From Oxalobacter paeniformigenes (lineage in GTDB: Bacteria > Pseudomonadota > Gammaproteobacteria > Burkholderiales > Burkholderiaceae_D): a stretch of DNA of 64,000 nucleotides. The stretch is taken from assembly GCF_027158465.1 (NCBI RefSeq), contig NZ_JAMKYL010000001.1:248001-312000 (forward strand). The letters are read 5' to 3'. Below the pieces are notes generated by a model, which had not been told where the DNA came from, made no database searches, and was given only the letters and a program-made list of their open reading frames with translations. Positions 46,315 to 54,389 of this stretch are shown piece by piece; the first letter of the stretch is position 1; each line of letters begins with the position of its first letter. Both the position numbers and the translations under genes were made by a program.

Positions 46315-46793
46315 GGTGACTCCTGGGTTGGTCGGTTGGTTTTATGTATTGTCGACGTTCAGGAAGATGTTATTTTGACAATAGTCAGAGGATGGGTCCG
46401 CCATTGGGAAATGTGGCGGGTGTACGGGTGTGTATCGGAAGGTGGCGCAGGTGTTGCAAGGTGTCGGGGTGAGGGGTGGTTGTGGAGTGTTGTTTCGGTA
46501 CCGCAAGGAAAGCACACAAGAGGTGCTTTTCAATATATGATTGACCGGAATGGATGACGGGTGTCTGTCGGCGGTTATGCTGTGGTTGGCATAGTGTCGT
46601 GTGCCGCTGGATGGGGTGCTGGTTCGTCTGTAATGAATGCACTCTTGCGGATATTACAAGTGTATTGTAGTGTTTCGCAAGTGTTTTGTAAAGTGTTTTG
46701 TTTTCCGTTTTGCAGGCGGTTTTCCGGTAAAGGGGATACCGTGTTCTGTTTTGAGTGTTTTGTCGTTTTTGTTCGCAAGAGATAAGTGTCTTG
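46315..46793. other. Divergent regulatory region with G-rich segment and phased repeats
   Basis: 479 bases without a credible gene. On the plus strand 46441-46500 has 31 G but only 5 C, with G-tracts at about 46460-46485 able in principle to form a two-tetrad quadruplex. Downstream are direct repeats of AGTGTTTTGT-type sequence (46658-46765) next to the Mu-type DNA-binding gene. Confidence 0.6.
46658..46765. repeat. Helically phased direct repeats, candidate operator
   Basis: Four near-consecutive copies of an AGTGTTTTGT-like unit place GTG at 46660, 46670, 46681 and 46693, a spacing of 10-12 bases. Two more GTGTTCTG/GTGTTTTG copies lie at 46741 and 46755. Such arrays bind repressors cooperatively on one face of DNA. 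The gene 29 bases downstream encodes a Mu-type DNA-binding domain, so autoregulation is plausible but untested. Confidence 0.65.
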
Positions 46794-47258
46794 ATGAAGA
46801 TTTTGTTTACTGCCGCTGAGATAGCGCGGATGCGTTTGCCGGGTTTGCCGACGACGAAGTCGAGTATTTTGTCGCGGGCTGCACGGGAGGGTTGGCGTTA
46901 TGAGGAACAGTATGGTATCGGCGGTATCAGGCGGGTGTTCGAGATTCCGGATCGTTATCTGGTAGCTGCGCATGGTGCGATGGCGGGCAGGATGGTGAGC
47001 CAGAATACGGGGCGCTATCTGGTTCGGCATGATGATGCCGGCAAGGATGCGGCTGCGCTCGATGCCGGAATGCTGGCGGAGGCGGCGCAGATTCTGGAGA
47101 AGTGGGATCTGGATGAGGGTGTCGGTTTGTCTGCCGATGTGAAGGGACGTCTGATTGCGTTGTGTTACAAGATGCTGGCCGATGGGGCCGTTTCGGGGGA
47201 TTTGTCTGCGTTGCTGGCGGCGGTGACGCGGGTGGTCAGGGACGGTTCGAACGTTTGA
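46794..47258 (+). CDS. Mu-type DNA-binding (HTH_Tnp_Mu-like) protein
   Basis: 154 residues. The N-terminal ~60 residues fit the phage Mu repressor/transposase DNA-binding fold: FTAAEIARMRLPGLPTTKSS, then ILSRAAREGWRYEE and GGIRRVFEIPDRYL. The C-terminal part is helical (QILEKWDLDEGVGLSADVKG, ALCYKMLADGAVSGDLSALL) without a catalytic domain. No Mu A/B transposase or phage genes are nearby, so it looks like a domesticated or orphan regulator. The ATG at 46794 is preferred over an upstream GTG at 46755, which lies inside the repeats. A terminator follows. Confidence 0.75.
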   Translation: MKILFTAAEIARMRLPGLPTTKSSILSRAAREGWRYEEQYGIGGIRRVFEIPDRYLVAAHGAMAGRMVSQNTGRYLVRHDDAGKDAAALDAGMLAEAAQILEKWDLDEGVGLSADVKGRLIALCYKMLADGAVSGDLSALLAAVTRVVRDGSNV

Positions 47259-47285
47259 ATCGGTTGTCGTGCCGGTTGTGTCCGT

Positions 47286-47320
47286 GCCTCCGACCTGTCT
47301 GGCAGGTCGGGGGCTTTTTT
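47286..47320 (+). terminator. Rho-independent terminator of the Mu-type HTH gene
   Basis: A 12-bp stem with one G-T pair (47286-47297/47303-47314), 5-base loop and six Ts. It is close to the stop of the convergent gloA. Confidence 0.85.
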
Positions 47321-47334
47321 GTGTGCCGCAGGCG

Positions 47335-47721
47335 TCAGTCTTTTTGTTCGATGAGTTCGATTTTGTAGCCGTCGGGGTCTTCGATGAAGGCGATGACGGT
47401 GGTGCCGCCTTTGACGGGGCCGGGTTCACGGGTGATTTTGCCGCCGGCTTCGCGGATGCGGTTGCAGGTGGCGACGATGTCGTCGGTGGAGAGGGCGATG
47501 TGGCCGTAGGCGGTTCCCATGTCGTACTGTGAAACGCCGTAGTTGTAGGTGAGTTCGAGTTCGGCCTGTTCGGGGTTGGCGGCGTAGCCGAGGTAGGCCA
47601 GGGTGTATTTGTATTCGGTGTTGTCGCTGGTGCGGATGAGTTTCATTCCCATGACGCGGGTGTAGAAGTCGATGGAGCGGTTGAGGTCTCCGACTCTGAG
47701 CATGGTGTGCAGAAATCGCAT
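47335..47721 (-). CDS. gloA: Lactoylglutathione lyase (glyoxalase I)
   Basis: 128 residues. It converts the hemithioacetal of methylglyoxal and glutathione to lactoylglutathione. The metal ligands fall at H5, E56, H74 and E122, identical in number to E. coli GloA. Typical stretches are MLRVGDLNRSIDFYTRVMGM and FIEDPDGYKIELIE. It is last in a minus-strand series beginning at glyQ; spacing to the metalloprotease gene is 79 bases. Confidence 0.96.
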   Translation of the reverse strand: MRFLHTMLRVGDLNRSIDFYTRVMGMKLIRTSDNTEYKYTLAYLGYAANPEQAELELTYNYGVSQYDMGTAYGHIALSTDDIVATCNRIREAGGKITREPGPVKGGTTVIAFIEDPDGYKIELIEQKD

Positions 47722-47800
47722 GGTGTCTCCTGTGTTGTCGTAATGGCGGTTATTGTAAATCGAAGTGACCCGGCCGGAAAACGGGGATTGCCGGTTGTGT

Positions 47801-48652
47801 TCATTCGCCGAAGAGGTTGAACAGTCGGGCGGATTGTTCGCGCAGGCGCTGGCGTGCCTGTTCCGGGGTCGGGTACCATTGCCGGACGATGGCCCAGAAG
47901 CGGGGGCTGTGGTTCATTTCCGTGAGGTGTGCCAGTTCATGAATGGCGACGTAGTCGATGAGGGTGATGTCGCAGTGGATGAGTCGCCAGTTGAGCCGGA
48001 TGTGGCGCTTGGCGGAGCAGGAGCCCCAGCGGGTGCGTGCGCCACTGAGGCGGAAGGTGTCGTAGCTGACGTTCATTTGGGCGGCGTAGTGTTCAAGGCG
48101 CTGGGCGAGCAGGGTGTGCGCCTGTGTCTTGAGCCATTTTTTCAGGTGTGTGCCGAGTTCGGGCGGTTGTGTGGCTGTTGCGGGTATCCGGATGCAGAGG
48201 CGGTCTGTTTCGGCATGGATGGTGATGCGCCGTGTGGCGGCGGTTTCGATGACGATGGTGATGTCTTTGCCGAGGTAGGGCAGGGTGCTGCCGTTTTCCC
48301 AGTGCGGCGGGATCGGTTTTGTGAGGTTTTGTTGCCGGTACAGGGCGATTTTGTTTTGTATCCAGCGGCGTTTGCGCTGGATGGCGTCTTCGATGATGGC
48401 GATGGTGCAGCGTGTCGGTGCGGTGACGGTCAGGCCGGTTTCGTCGATGACGAAGCCGATGGTGCGCCGTGCGGAGCGGCGCAGGCGGTAGGTGAGCGGG
48501 GTGCCGTCAAGTGTGATGGTGCGCAGGATGCTGTTGTCGCCTGTTGCGGGTTTTTTGGGGGTGCTGCGCCGTGTGCGGGGTTTGCCGGTAAACAGGCGTG
48601 CGAGTGTGTCGAACAGGTCGCCCTGGATGGTGTGTGGTTCTCTGGCTGGCAT
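47801..48652 (-). CDS. YgjP-like M48-type metallopeptidase
   Basis: 283 residues. It matches the YgjP/DUF45 zinc metallopeptidase family: RRTIGFVIDETGLTVTAP in the N-half, GARTRWGSCSAKRHIRLNWR, and HELAH at 238-242 with third ligand H248 in MNHSPRFWAIV. The first ~45 residues are polar. The frame runs 74 codons farther upstream inside plsC; the ATG at 48652, 7 bases after the plsC stop, is preferred. The substrate is unknown. It forms a tight run with plsC and gmhB. Confidence 0.9.
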   Translation of the reverse strand: MPAREPHTIQGDLFDTLARLFTGKPRTRRSTPKKPATGDNSILRTITLDGTPLTYRLRRSARRTIGFVIDETGLTVTAPTRCTIAIIEDAIQRKRRWIQNKIALYRQQNLTKPIPPHWENGSTLPYLGKDITIVIETAATRRITIHAETDRLCIRIPATATQPPELGTHLKKWLKTQAHTLLAQRLEHYAAQMNVSYDTFRLSGARTRWGSCSAKRHIRLNWRLIHCDITLIDYVAIHELAHLTEMNHSPRFWAIVRQWYPTPEQARQRLREQSARLFNLFGE

Positions 48653-48659
48653 GGCGTAT

Positions 48660-49454
48660 TCAGCGGTAATGGTGGGGTGAGATGTTGCGCATTTCGGTTT
48701 CGATCCAGTTTTCGACTTGTCGAATGAGTTCGCCGGGGGTGCGGTTGTCCGGTGCGATGGCTGTTCCGATGGAGAGGGTGATCTGGCCGGGTTTTTTGAT
48801 GAAGGTGTTTTTGGGCCAGTATTCGCCGGCGTTGTGGGCGACGGGGACGATGTGTGCACCGGTTTTGACGGCAAGAAGGGTGCCGCCTTGCTGGTAGGTG
48901 CCTTTTTTGCCGGGGGCGATGCGGGTGCCTTCCGGGAAGATGATGATGCACAGTCCTTGTTTCAGTCGCCTGTTGCCGAGGGCGACGAGTTGCCGGAATG
49001 CGCGGGTTTTGTTGCTGCGGTCGATGGGGATCATGCGCAGGAGTCCGAGTGTCCAGCCGAAGAAGGGGATGAAAAGCAGCTCTTTTTTGAGGACGAAGGC
49101 GACGGGGCGCTTGAGGTGGGCGAGCATGAAGATGGTTTCCCATGCGGACTGGTGTTTGGCCAGAATGATGACGCGTCCGTCGGGGATGTTTTCAAGGCCT
49201 TTGATGCGGTAGCGGATGTGGCAGACGGTTTCGAGCAGCCAGATGGTGACGATGTTCCAGCGCGAGATGAGGTAGTAGCGACCGGGATAGGGCAGCCAGC
49301 ACAGTATGAGACACAAACAGGCCCACAGGAGGGTGAACAGGCTCCAGATGGCGATGAAGGTAAGGGAGCGCAGCAGTTGTTCGGTGTGGCCTGATGCCGG
49401 TTTGCCGGGGATGTCGGGTAAAGCGGCAAGGGGAGCTGGGCTTTGTTCCGTCAT
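48660..49454 (-). CDS. plsC: 1-acylglycerol-3-phosphate acyltransferase (PlsC-like)
   Basis: Membrane-associated acyltransferase of 264 residues. A long hydrophobic segment lies at about 30-58. The catalytic block is KHQSAWETIF (H101, E106), where the classic motif has Asp at the second position. The substrate-binding FPEGTR lies at 173-178. It makes phosphatidic acid from lysophosphatidic acid. It lies 16 bases after gmhB and 7 before the metallopeptidase gene. Confidence 0.9.
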   Translation of the reverse strand: MTEQSPAPLAALPDIPGKPASGHTEQLLRSLTFIAIWSLFTLLWACLCLILCWLPYPGRYYLISRWNIVTIWLLETVCHIRYRIKGLENIPDGRVIILAKHQSAWETIFMLAHLKRPVAFVLKKELLFIPFFGWTLGLLRMIPIDRSNKTRAFRQLVALGNRRLKQGLCIIIFPEGTRIAPGKKGTYQQGGTLLAVKTGAHIVPVAHNAGEYWPKNTFIKKPGQITLSIGTAIAPDNRTPGELIRQVENWIETEMRNISPHHYR

Positions 49455-49470
49455 GTGGCGTGCGGGCGGG

Positions 49471-50052
49471 TTATGGGGTTTCGGTGTTTTTGTCCCGGCT
49501 GGCGCTGTTTTTCTGATCGGCTTCGAGCAGGTGGTCGGCTACGGCCGAAAGGTCGTCGAAGATGATGGTTTTGGGGGGCAGGCCGCCATTTTCAAGGGTT
49601 TTTTTGCCTTTGCCGCTTAATACGAGTATGGGGGTACATCCGGCCAGAAACGCGGCCTGCAAATCGCGCAGGGAGTCGCCGACGGATGGGACGTCTTCCA
49701 GCGGGGTGTCGAAGCGTTCGGAAATGGTGCTGAACATGCCTTGCCGGGGTTTGCGGCAGTCGCAATTGTCGCTGGCGGTGTGCGGGCAGAAGAAGATGGC
49801 TTCGATCTGGCCGCCGGCGGCCTTGACGGCGTTTTGCATTTTCTGGTGAATGGCGTTCAGGGTCATGATGTCGAAGTAGCCACGCCCCAGTCCCGACTGG
49901 TTGGTCGCGACGACGATGGTATACCCGGCCTTGGTGAGCCGGGCGATGGCGTCGAGCGAGCCGGGCAGGGGTATCCATTCGTCCGGTGTCTTGATGAAGG
50001 CATCGGAGTCTTCGTTGATGACGCCATCGCGGTCCAGGATGATGAGTTTCAT
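49471..50052 (-). CDS. gmhB: D-glycero-beta-D-manno-heptose 1,7-bisphosphate 7-phosphatase
   Basis: 193 residues, HAD superfamily. Motif I is ILDRDGVINEDSD (nucleophile D9, acid D11 by position in LDRDG). A zinc loop CPH...CDCRKP follows, then late motif GDSLRDLQAA. It acts in ADP-heptose synthesis for lipopolysaccharide inner core. Length is normal. It lies 15 bases downstream of glyS. Confidence 0.93.
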   Translation of the reverse strand: MKLIILDRDGVINEDSDAFIKTPDEWIPLPGSLDAIARLTKAGYTIVVATNQSGLGRGYFDIMTLNAIHQKMQNAVKAAGGQIEAIFFCPHTASDNCDCRKPRQGMFSTISERFDTPLEDVPSVGDSLRDLQAAFLAGCTPILVLSGKGKKTLENGGLPPKTIIFDDLSAVADHLLEADQKNSASRDKNTETP

Positions 50053-50067
50053 GGTCTGTTTTCCGTG

Positions 50068-52152
50068 TCAGCCTGCCAGTTTGGAGATGTCGGCGACCTG
50101 GTTCATCATGGCGTGCAGTTCTTTCAGCAGGGCGATGCGGTTGTTGCGCAGCCGTGTATCTTCGGCCATGACCATGACGTTGGTGAAGAAGGCGTCGACG
50201 TCGTCGTGCAGTTTCGCCAGCGTTTTGAGGGTGCCGGTATAGTCGCCGGATGCGAATTGCCGGTCTGCTTCCGGACGGATGGCGCTCATATCCTCATAGA
50301 GTTTCTTTTCGCTGTCTTCGACAAGGATGTCGGTATGGACATTGCCGGCATTGATGTCGGATTTCTTGAGGATATTGGTGATGCGTTTGTTGGCGGCTGC
50401 CAGCGAGGCGGATTCGGCCATGGCGGCGAAAGTCCGGACGGCTTCGAGTTTGTCGATGAGGTTGTCGAAGCGGTCGGGGTTTTGTGCCAGTACGGCCTCG
50501 ATTTCTGCCGGGGAGTAACCACGGTCGCGCAACAGGCCTCTGAGACGGTCCATGACGAAGGCGAGGACGCCTTTTGTCGGATCGGTCAGGGTGGCGTTGG
50601 TCGAGAGGATGCCGACGGCTTCGGCGAGCATGGCGCGCAGGGAGAGCGGCAGTTTTTTCTCGATCAGGATGCGCAGGATGCCCAGTGCGTGACGGCGCAG
50701 CGCGAAGGGGTCCCTGTCGCCGGTTGGTTGCAGGCCGATGCCCCAGATGCCGGCGAGGGTTTCGAGTTTGTCGGCCAGCGCGACGGCGGTTCCGGTCGGG
50801 GTGACGGGCAATGCGTCGCCCGCGAAGCGGGGCTGGTAGTGTTCGGTGCATGCCATGGCGACTTCTTCGGGTTCGCCGTCATGACGGGCGTAGTAGGTAC
50901 CCATGATGCCTTGCAGTTCAGGGAATTCGCCGACCATTTCGGTGAGCAGGTCGGCTTTGACAAGGCGTGCGGCACGGTCGACCAGTGCGGTGTCGATGCC
51001 CATCTTGCCGGCGATGAAGACGGCGAGCAGGCGTACCCGCGCCATACGTTGCGCCAGTGTGCCGAGTTTGTTGTGATAGACGACGTTGGCCAGTCCGGGC
51101 AGGCGGTCTTCCAGCCGTTTTTTCTTGTCCTGTTCGAAGAAGAAGCGCGCGTCGGAAAGGCGTGGCCGGATGACGCGTTCGTTGCCGCTGATGATGCGTT
51201 GCGGGGTGTTGGTTTCCACGTTGGAGACGATGAGGAAACGGGAACGCAGTTTTCCTTCGAGATCGGTCAGGGCAAAATATTTCTGGTTGGTCTGCATGGT
51301 CAGGATCAGGCATTCCTGCGGGACTTCCAGGAAGGATTCCTCGAAGTGGCATTCATAGACGATCGGCCATTCGACCAGTGCGGTGACTTCGTCAAGGAGG
51401 GATTCCGGCATGAGAACGCGGTCGCCCTTGGCTTTTTCGTTGAGCATGGCGCGGATGCGTTCTTTTCGTGCATCGAATCCCGGAATGACTTTGCCACGGG
51501 TTTCGAGTGTCACGGCATAATAGTCGGCCGCCAGGATGCCGATTTCGCCTTGCGAGAGGAAACGGTGGCCGTGTGTGGTACGGCCGGCGGAGAGGCCCAG
51601 CAATGCGATCGGGATGACGTTTTCGCCGTGCATGGCGACGATTTCATGAACCGGGCGGACGAATTCGACGGTTTCGCCGTCCGGACGCTGGTAGGTCATC
51701 ATCTTGGGGACGGGCAGGTCGTGCGCGGCTTTTTCGACGGCCTTTTGCAGCGCGCGGGCAAGCGGGATGCCGCTGGCGGTGAAGTTGTAGAACAGGCAGT
51801 CGTTTTTGCCGTCTCTGGCGACTTCCAGTGTGGAGATGTCGATGTCGGCGATGTTCATGGCCGCCAGTTTTTTCTTCAGCGGTGCGGTGGGGTTGCCATC
51901 GGCATCGAAGGCGACGGTGACCGGCAGGACTTTCTGGCGGATCGGCTTGTCCGGCGAGACGTCACGGACCTGTGTGATGGTCACGGCCAGGCGGCGCGGG
52001 GTGGCATAAACGGTTTTTTTCGATTCGGCGGTGAGGAAGTCGTCCTGTCGGAGGCTTGTTTCGATGGTGCCTGCGAAGGATTCGGCCAGCCTGGTCAGCG
52101 CCTTGGGTGGCAGTTCTTCGGTCAGCAGTTCGACAAGCAGTGTCTGGTTCAT
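50068..52152 (-). CDS. glyS: Glycyl-tRNA synthetase beta subunit
   Basis: 694 residues. The N-terminal start is MNQTLLVELLTEELPPKAL. An HD-like central region contains NVVYHNKLGTLAQRMARVRLLA and YYARHDGEPEEVAMACTEHY. The C-terminal anticodon-binding part ends in RLRNNRIALLKELHAMMNQ. It forms the alpha2-beta2 glycyl-tRNA synthetase with glyQ, which lies 74 bases upstream on the same strand. Confidence 0.96.
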   Translation of the reverse strand: MNQTLLVELLTEELPPKALTRLAESFAGTIETSLRQDDFLTAESKKTVYATPRRLAVTITQVRDVSPDKPIRQKVLPVTVAFDADGNPTAPLKKKLAAMNIADIDISTLEVARDGKNDCLFYNFTASGIPLARALQKAVEKAAHDLPVPKMMTYQRPDGETVEFVRPVHEIVAMHGENVIPIALLGLSAGRTTHGHRFLSQGEIGILAADYYAVTLETRGKVIPGFDARKERIRAMLNEKAKGDRVLMPESLLDEVTALVEWPIVYECHFEESFLEVPQECLILTMQTNQKYFALTDLEGKLRSRFLIVSNVETNTPQRIISGNERVIRPRLSDARFFFEQDKKKRLEDRLPGLANVVYHNKLGTLAQRMARVRLLAVFIAGKMGIDTALVDRAARLVKADLLTEMVGEFPELQGIMGTYYARHDGEPEEVAMACTEHYQPRFAGDALPVTPTGTAVALADKLETLAGIWGIGLQPTGDRDPFALRRHALGILRILIEKKLPLSLRAMLAEAVGILSTNATLTDPTKGVLAFVMDRLRGLLRDRGYSPAEIEAVLAQNPDRFDNLIDKLEAVRTFAAMAESASLAAANKRITNILKKSDINAGNVHTDILVEDSEKKLYEDMSAIRPEADRQFASGDYTGTLKTLAKLHDDVDAFFTNVMVMAEDTRLRNNRIALLKELHAMMNQVADISKLAG

Positions 52153-52226
52153 GGTTAGCCTTTTTACGTTCTTTGCCGGCGGGTATGTTCCGGCATATCT
52201 GTCAGTTCAATGTTGCCTTCCGGGTG

Positions 52227-53138
52227 TCATGCGATTTTGCGCGTATCGCCGCACATCGGGAATCCCAGTGCCTCGCGTGAGTCGTAGTAGGCCTGTGCGA
52301 CGAGCCTGGAAAGGGTGCGGATGCGTCCGATGTAGGCGGCGCGTTCCGTGACCGAGAGTGCACCCCGTGCGTCAAGCAGGTTGAAGGTGTGCGCGGCCTT
52401 GAGGATCATTTCGTAGGCCGGCAGGGTGAGTTTTTCACCGATCAGGCGTTTGGCTTCGGATTCGAAGCTGGAGAACAGGGAAAACAGAAGCGGTGCGTTG
52501 GCCTGTTCGAAGTTGTAGGCGGACTGTTCGACTTCGTTCTGGTGATAGACGTCGCCGTATGTCAGGTATTTCTTGACGCCGCGATCGGTCCATTGGGTCC
52601 AGATGAGGTCATAGACGTTTTCCACGCCTTGCAGATACATGGCAAGACGTTCCAGCCCGTAGGTGATTTCGCCCAGAATCGGTTTGCAGTCGATGCCGCC
52701 GACTTGCTGGAAGTAGGTGAACTGGGTGACTTCCATGCCGTTGAGCCAGACTTCCCAGCCCAGTCCCCATGCGCCCAGTGTCGGGTTTTCCCAGTCGTCT
52801 TCCACGAAACGGACGTCGTTTTGTTTCAGGTCAAGTCCGAGTGCGGCAAGTGATCCCAGATAAAGGTCGAGGATGTCTTCCGGTGCCGGTTTCAGGACGA
52901 CCTGGAACTGGTAGTAGTGTTGCATGCGGTTCGGGTTTTCGCCATAGCGGCCGTCTTTGGGGCGGCGCGACGGCTGTACGTAGGCGGCTCGCCAGGGTTC
53001 GGGGCCGATGGCGCGCAGGAAGGTGGCGGTGTGCGAGGTGCCCGCCCCGACTTCCATGTCGTAGGACTGGAGCAGGGCGCATCCCTGTTGGCTCCAGTAT
53101 TGTTGAAGGGTGAAGATTATTTGCTGAAAAGTGATCAT
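52227..53138 (-). CDS. glyQ: Glycyl-tRNA synthetase alpha subunit
   Basis: 303 residues, class II catalytic subunit. Signature stretches are FTLQQYWSQQGCALLQSYDM, GPEPWRAAYVQPSRRPKDGR and GLGWEVWLNGMEVTQFTYFQ. It pairs with glyS. It heads a minus-strand run glyQ-glyS-gmhB-plsC-metallopeptidase-gloA. Confidence 0.97.
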   Translation of the reverse strand: MITFQQIIFTLQQYWSQQGCALLQSYDMEVGAGTSHTATFLRAIGPEPWRAAYVQPSRRPKDGRYGENPNRMQHYYQFQVVLKPAPEDILDLYLGSLAALGLDLKQNDVRFVEDDWENPTLGAWGLGWEVWLNGMEVTQFTYFQQVGGIDCKPILGEITYGLERLAMYLQGVENVYDLIWTQWTDRGVKKYLTYGDVYHQNEVEQSAYNFEQANAPLLFSLFSSFESEAKRLIGEKLTLPAYEMILKAAHTFNLLDARGALSVTERAAYIGRIRTLSRLVAQAYYDSREALGFPMCGDTRKIA

Positions 53139-53348
53139 GTCTGTTTCCCTTGCCCCGTTTTCCTGTTGTTGTGGGGGTTTTTGTGCATAAGGGGAAATTC
53201 TAGCGGTTTTATGCGTGAAGGGGAATGTTTGGGGATAGGGGGAACCCGGGGTGTTGTGCCGTGTGACGGCGCGGCATGAGTTGTTCGAGTGAGGGAAAGC
53301 GGCTTGCGCCGGAGATGTCGGGTTTTCTACGGCGCAAGCGGGATGGTT

Positions 53349-54362
53349 TTACTGGCTTTCCTTGTGGTAACGGGTGATGCGCTCGACTTCGTTTCTGGAG
53401 CCCATGAAGACGGGGACGCGCTGGTGCAACCGTTCCGGAATGACGTCGAGCATCGGGATGAGGCCGTTGGTGGCAGCACCTCCCGCCTGTTCGACGATCA
53501 TGGCCATGGGGTTGGCTTCGTACAGGAGACGGATACGGCCGCCGGCTTCGATGTTGCGTTCGTCTGCCGGGTACATGAAGATGCCGCCGCGCGTGAGGAT
53601 GCGGTGCATGTCGGTGACCATGGATGCGACCCAGCGCATGTTGAAGTCGCGTCCGAGCGGCCCTTCTTTGCCAGCCTGCATTTCTTCGAAGTAGCGTTTG
53701 ACCGGCGGGAACCAGCGCCGTTGGTTGGATGCGTTGATGGCGTATTCGCTGGTGTTTTCCGGAATGCGCATGTTGGGGTGCGTCAGTACCCAGGAACCCA
53801 TTTCACGGTCAAGGGTGAAGCCGTTGGTACCGCGTCCGGTGGTCAGTACCAGCAGGGTTTGCGGGCCGTAGAGGGCGTATCCGGCCGCGATTTGCTGGCG
53901 TCCGGGCTGGAGAAAATCGGCTTCGGTGGCGTCGGTTCGGCCATCCGGCAGGGACAGTACGGAGAAGATGGTGCCGATGGAGACGTTGACGTCGATGTTG
54001 CTGGAGCCGTCGAGCGGGTCGAAAAGCAGCAGGTATTTGCCGTGCGGATAGGTCTTGGAGATGGGGTGGATGGTTTCCATTTCTTCGGATGCCACCGCGG
54101 CGAGATAGCCGCCCCATTCGTTGGATTCCAGCAGGATTTCGTTGGAGAGGACGTCGAGTTTTTTCTGGACTTCGCCCTGTACGTTTTGGGTTTCGTTGCT
54201 GCCCAGTATGTTGCCGAGGGCGCCTTTGCCTACGGAGTTGCTGATGATCTTGCAGGCGCGGCAGACGACTTCCAGCAATAAACGCAATTCTTCAGGAACG
54301 GTGCCGTACCGGCGGTTTTCCTCTATCAGGTGTTGTGTCAGGCTGATGCGTTTTGGTCTCAT
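53349..54362 (-). CDS. fbp: Fructose-1,6-bisphosphatase class 1
   Basis: 337 residues. It hydrolyses fructose 1,6-bisphosphate in gluconeogenesis. The metal site is FDPLDGSSNIDVNVSIGTIF. The substrate loop includes RYVGSMV-like RWVASMVTDMHRIL, and the late catalytic region is GGRIRLLYEANPMAMIVEQA. Length matches the family. It lies 27 bases downstream of pepN on the same strand. An imperfect inverted repeat gcttgcgcc/ggcgcaagc with a long loop (53302-53339) stands just past its stop. Confidence 0.96.
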   Translation of the reverse strand: MRPKRISLTQHLIEENRRYGTVPEELRLLLEVVCRACKIISNSVGKGALGNILGSNETQNVQGEVQKKLDVLSNEILLESNEWGGYLAAVASEEMETIHPISKTYPHGKYLLLFDPLDGSSNIDVNVSIGTIFSVLSLPDGRTDATEADFLQPGRQQIAAGYALYGPQTLLVLTTGRGTNGFTLDREMGSWVLTHPNMRIPENTSEYAINASNQRRWFPPVKRYFEEMQAGKEGPLGRDFNMRWVASMVTDMHRILTRGGIFMYPADERNIEAGGRIRLLYEANPMAMIVEQAGGAATNGLIPMLDVIPERLHQRVPVFMGSRNEVERITRYHKESQ

Positions 54363-54389
54363 GATGTTTTCTTTTCCTTGGGTGTTATG

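Noticed and set aside
46794..47258. A Mu-like prophage
   Set aside because: Only the small DNA-binding protein is present; there are no transposase, head, tail or lysis genes nearby.
49741..52158. 805-codon plus-strand open frame
   Set aside because: It lies antisense to gmhB and glyS, both secure genes, and arises from their GC-rich codon pattern. No family motif is present.
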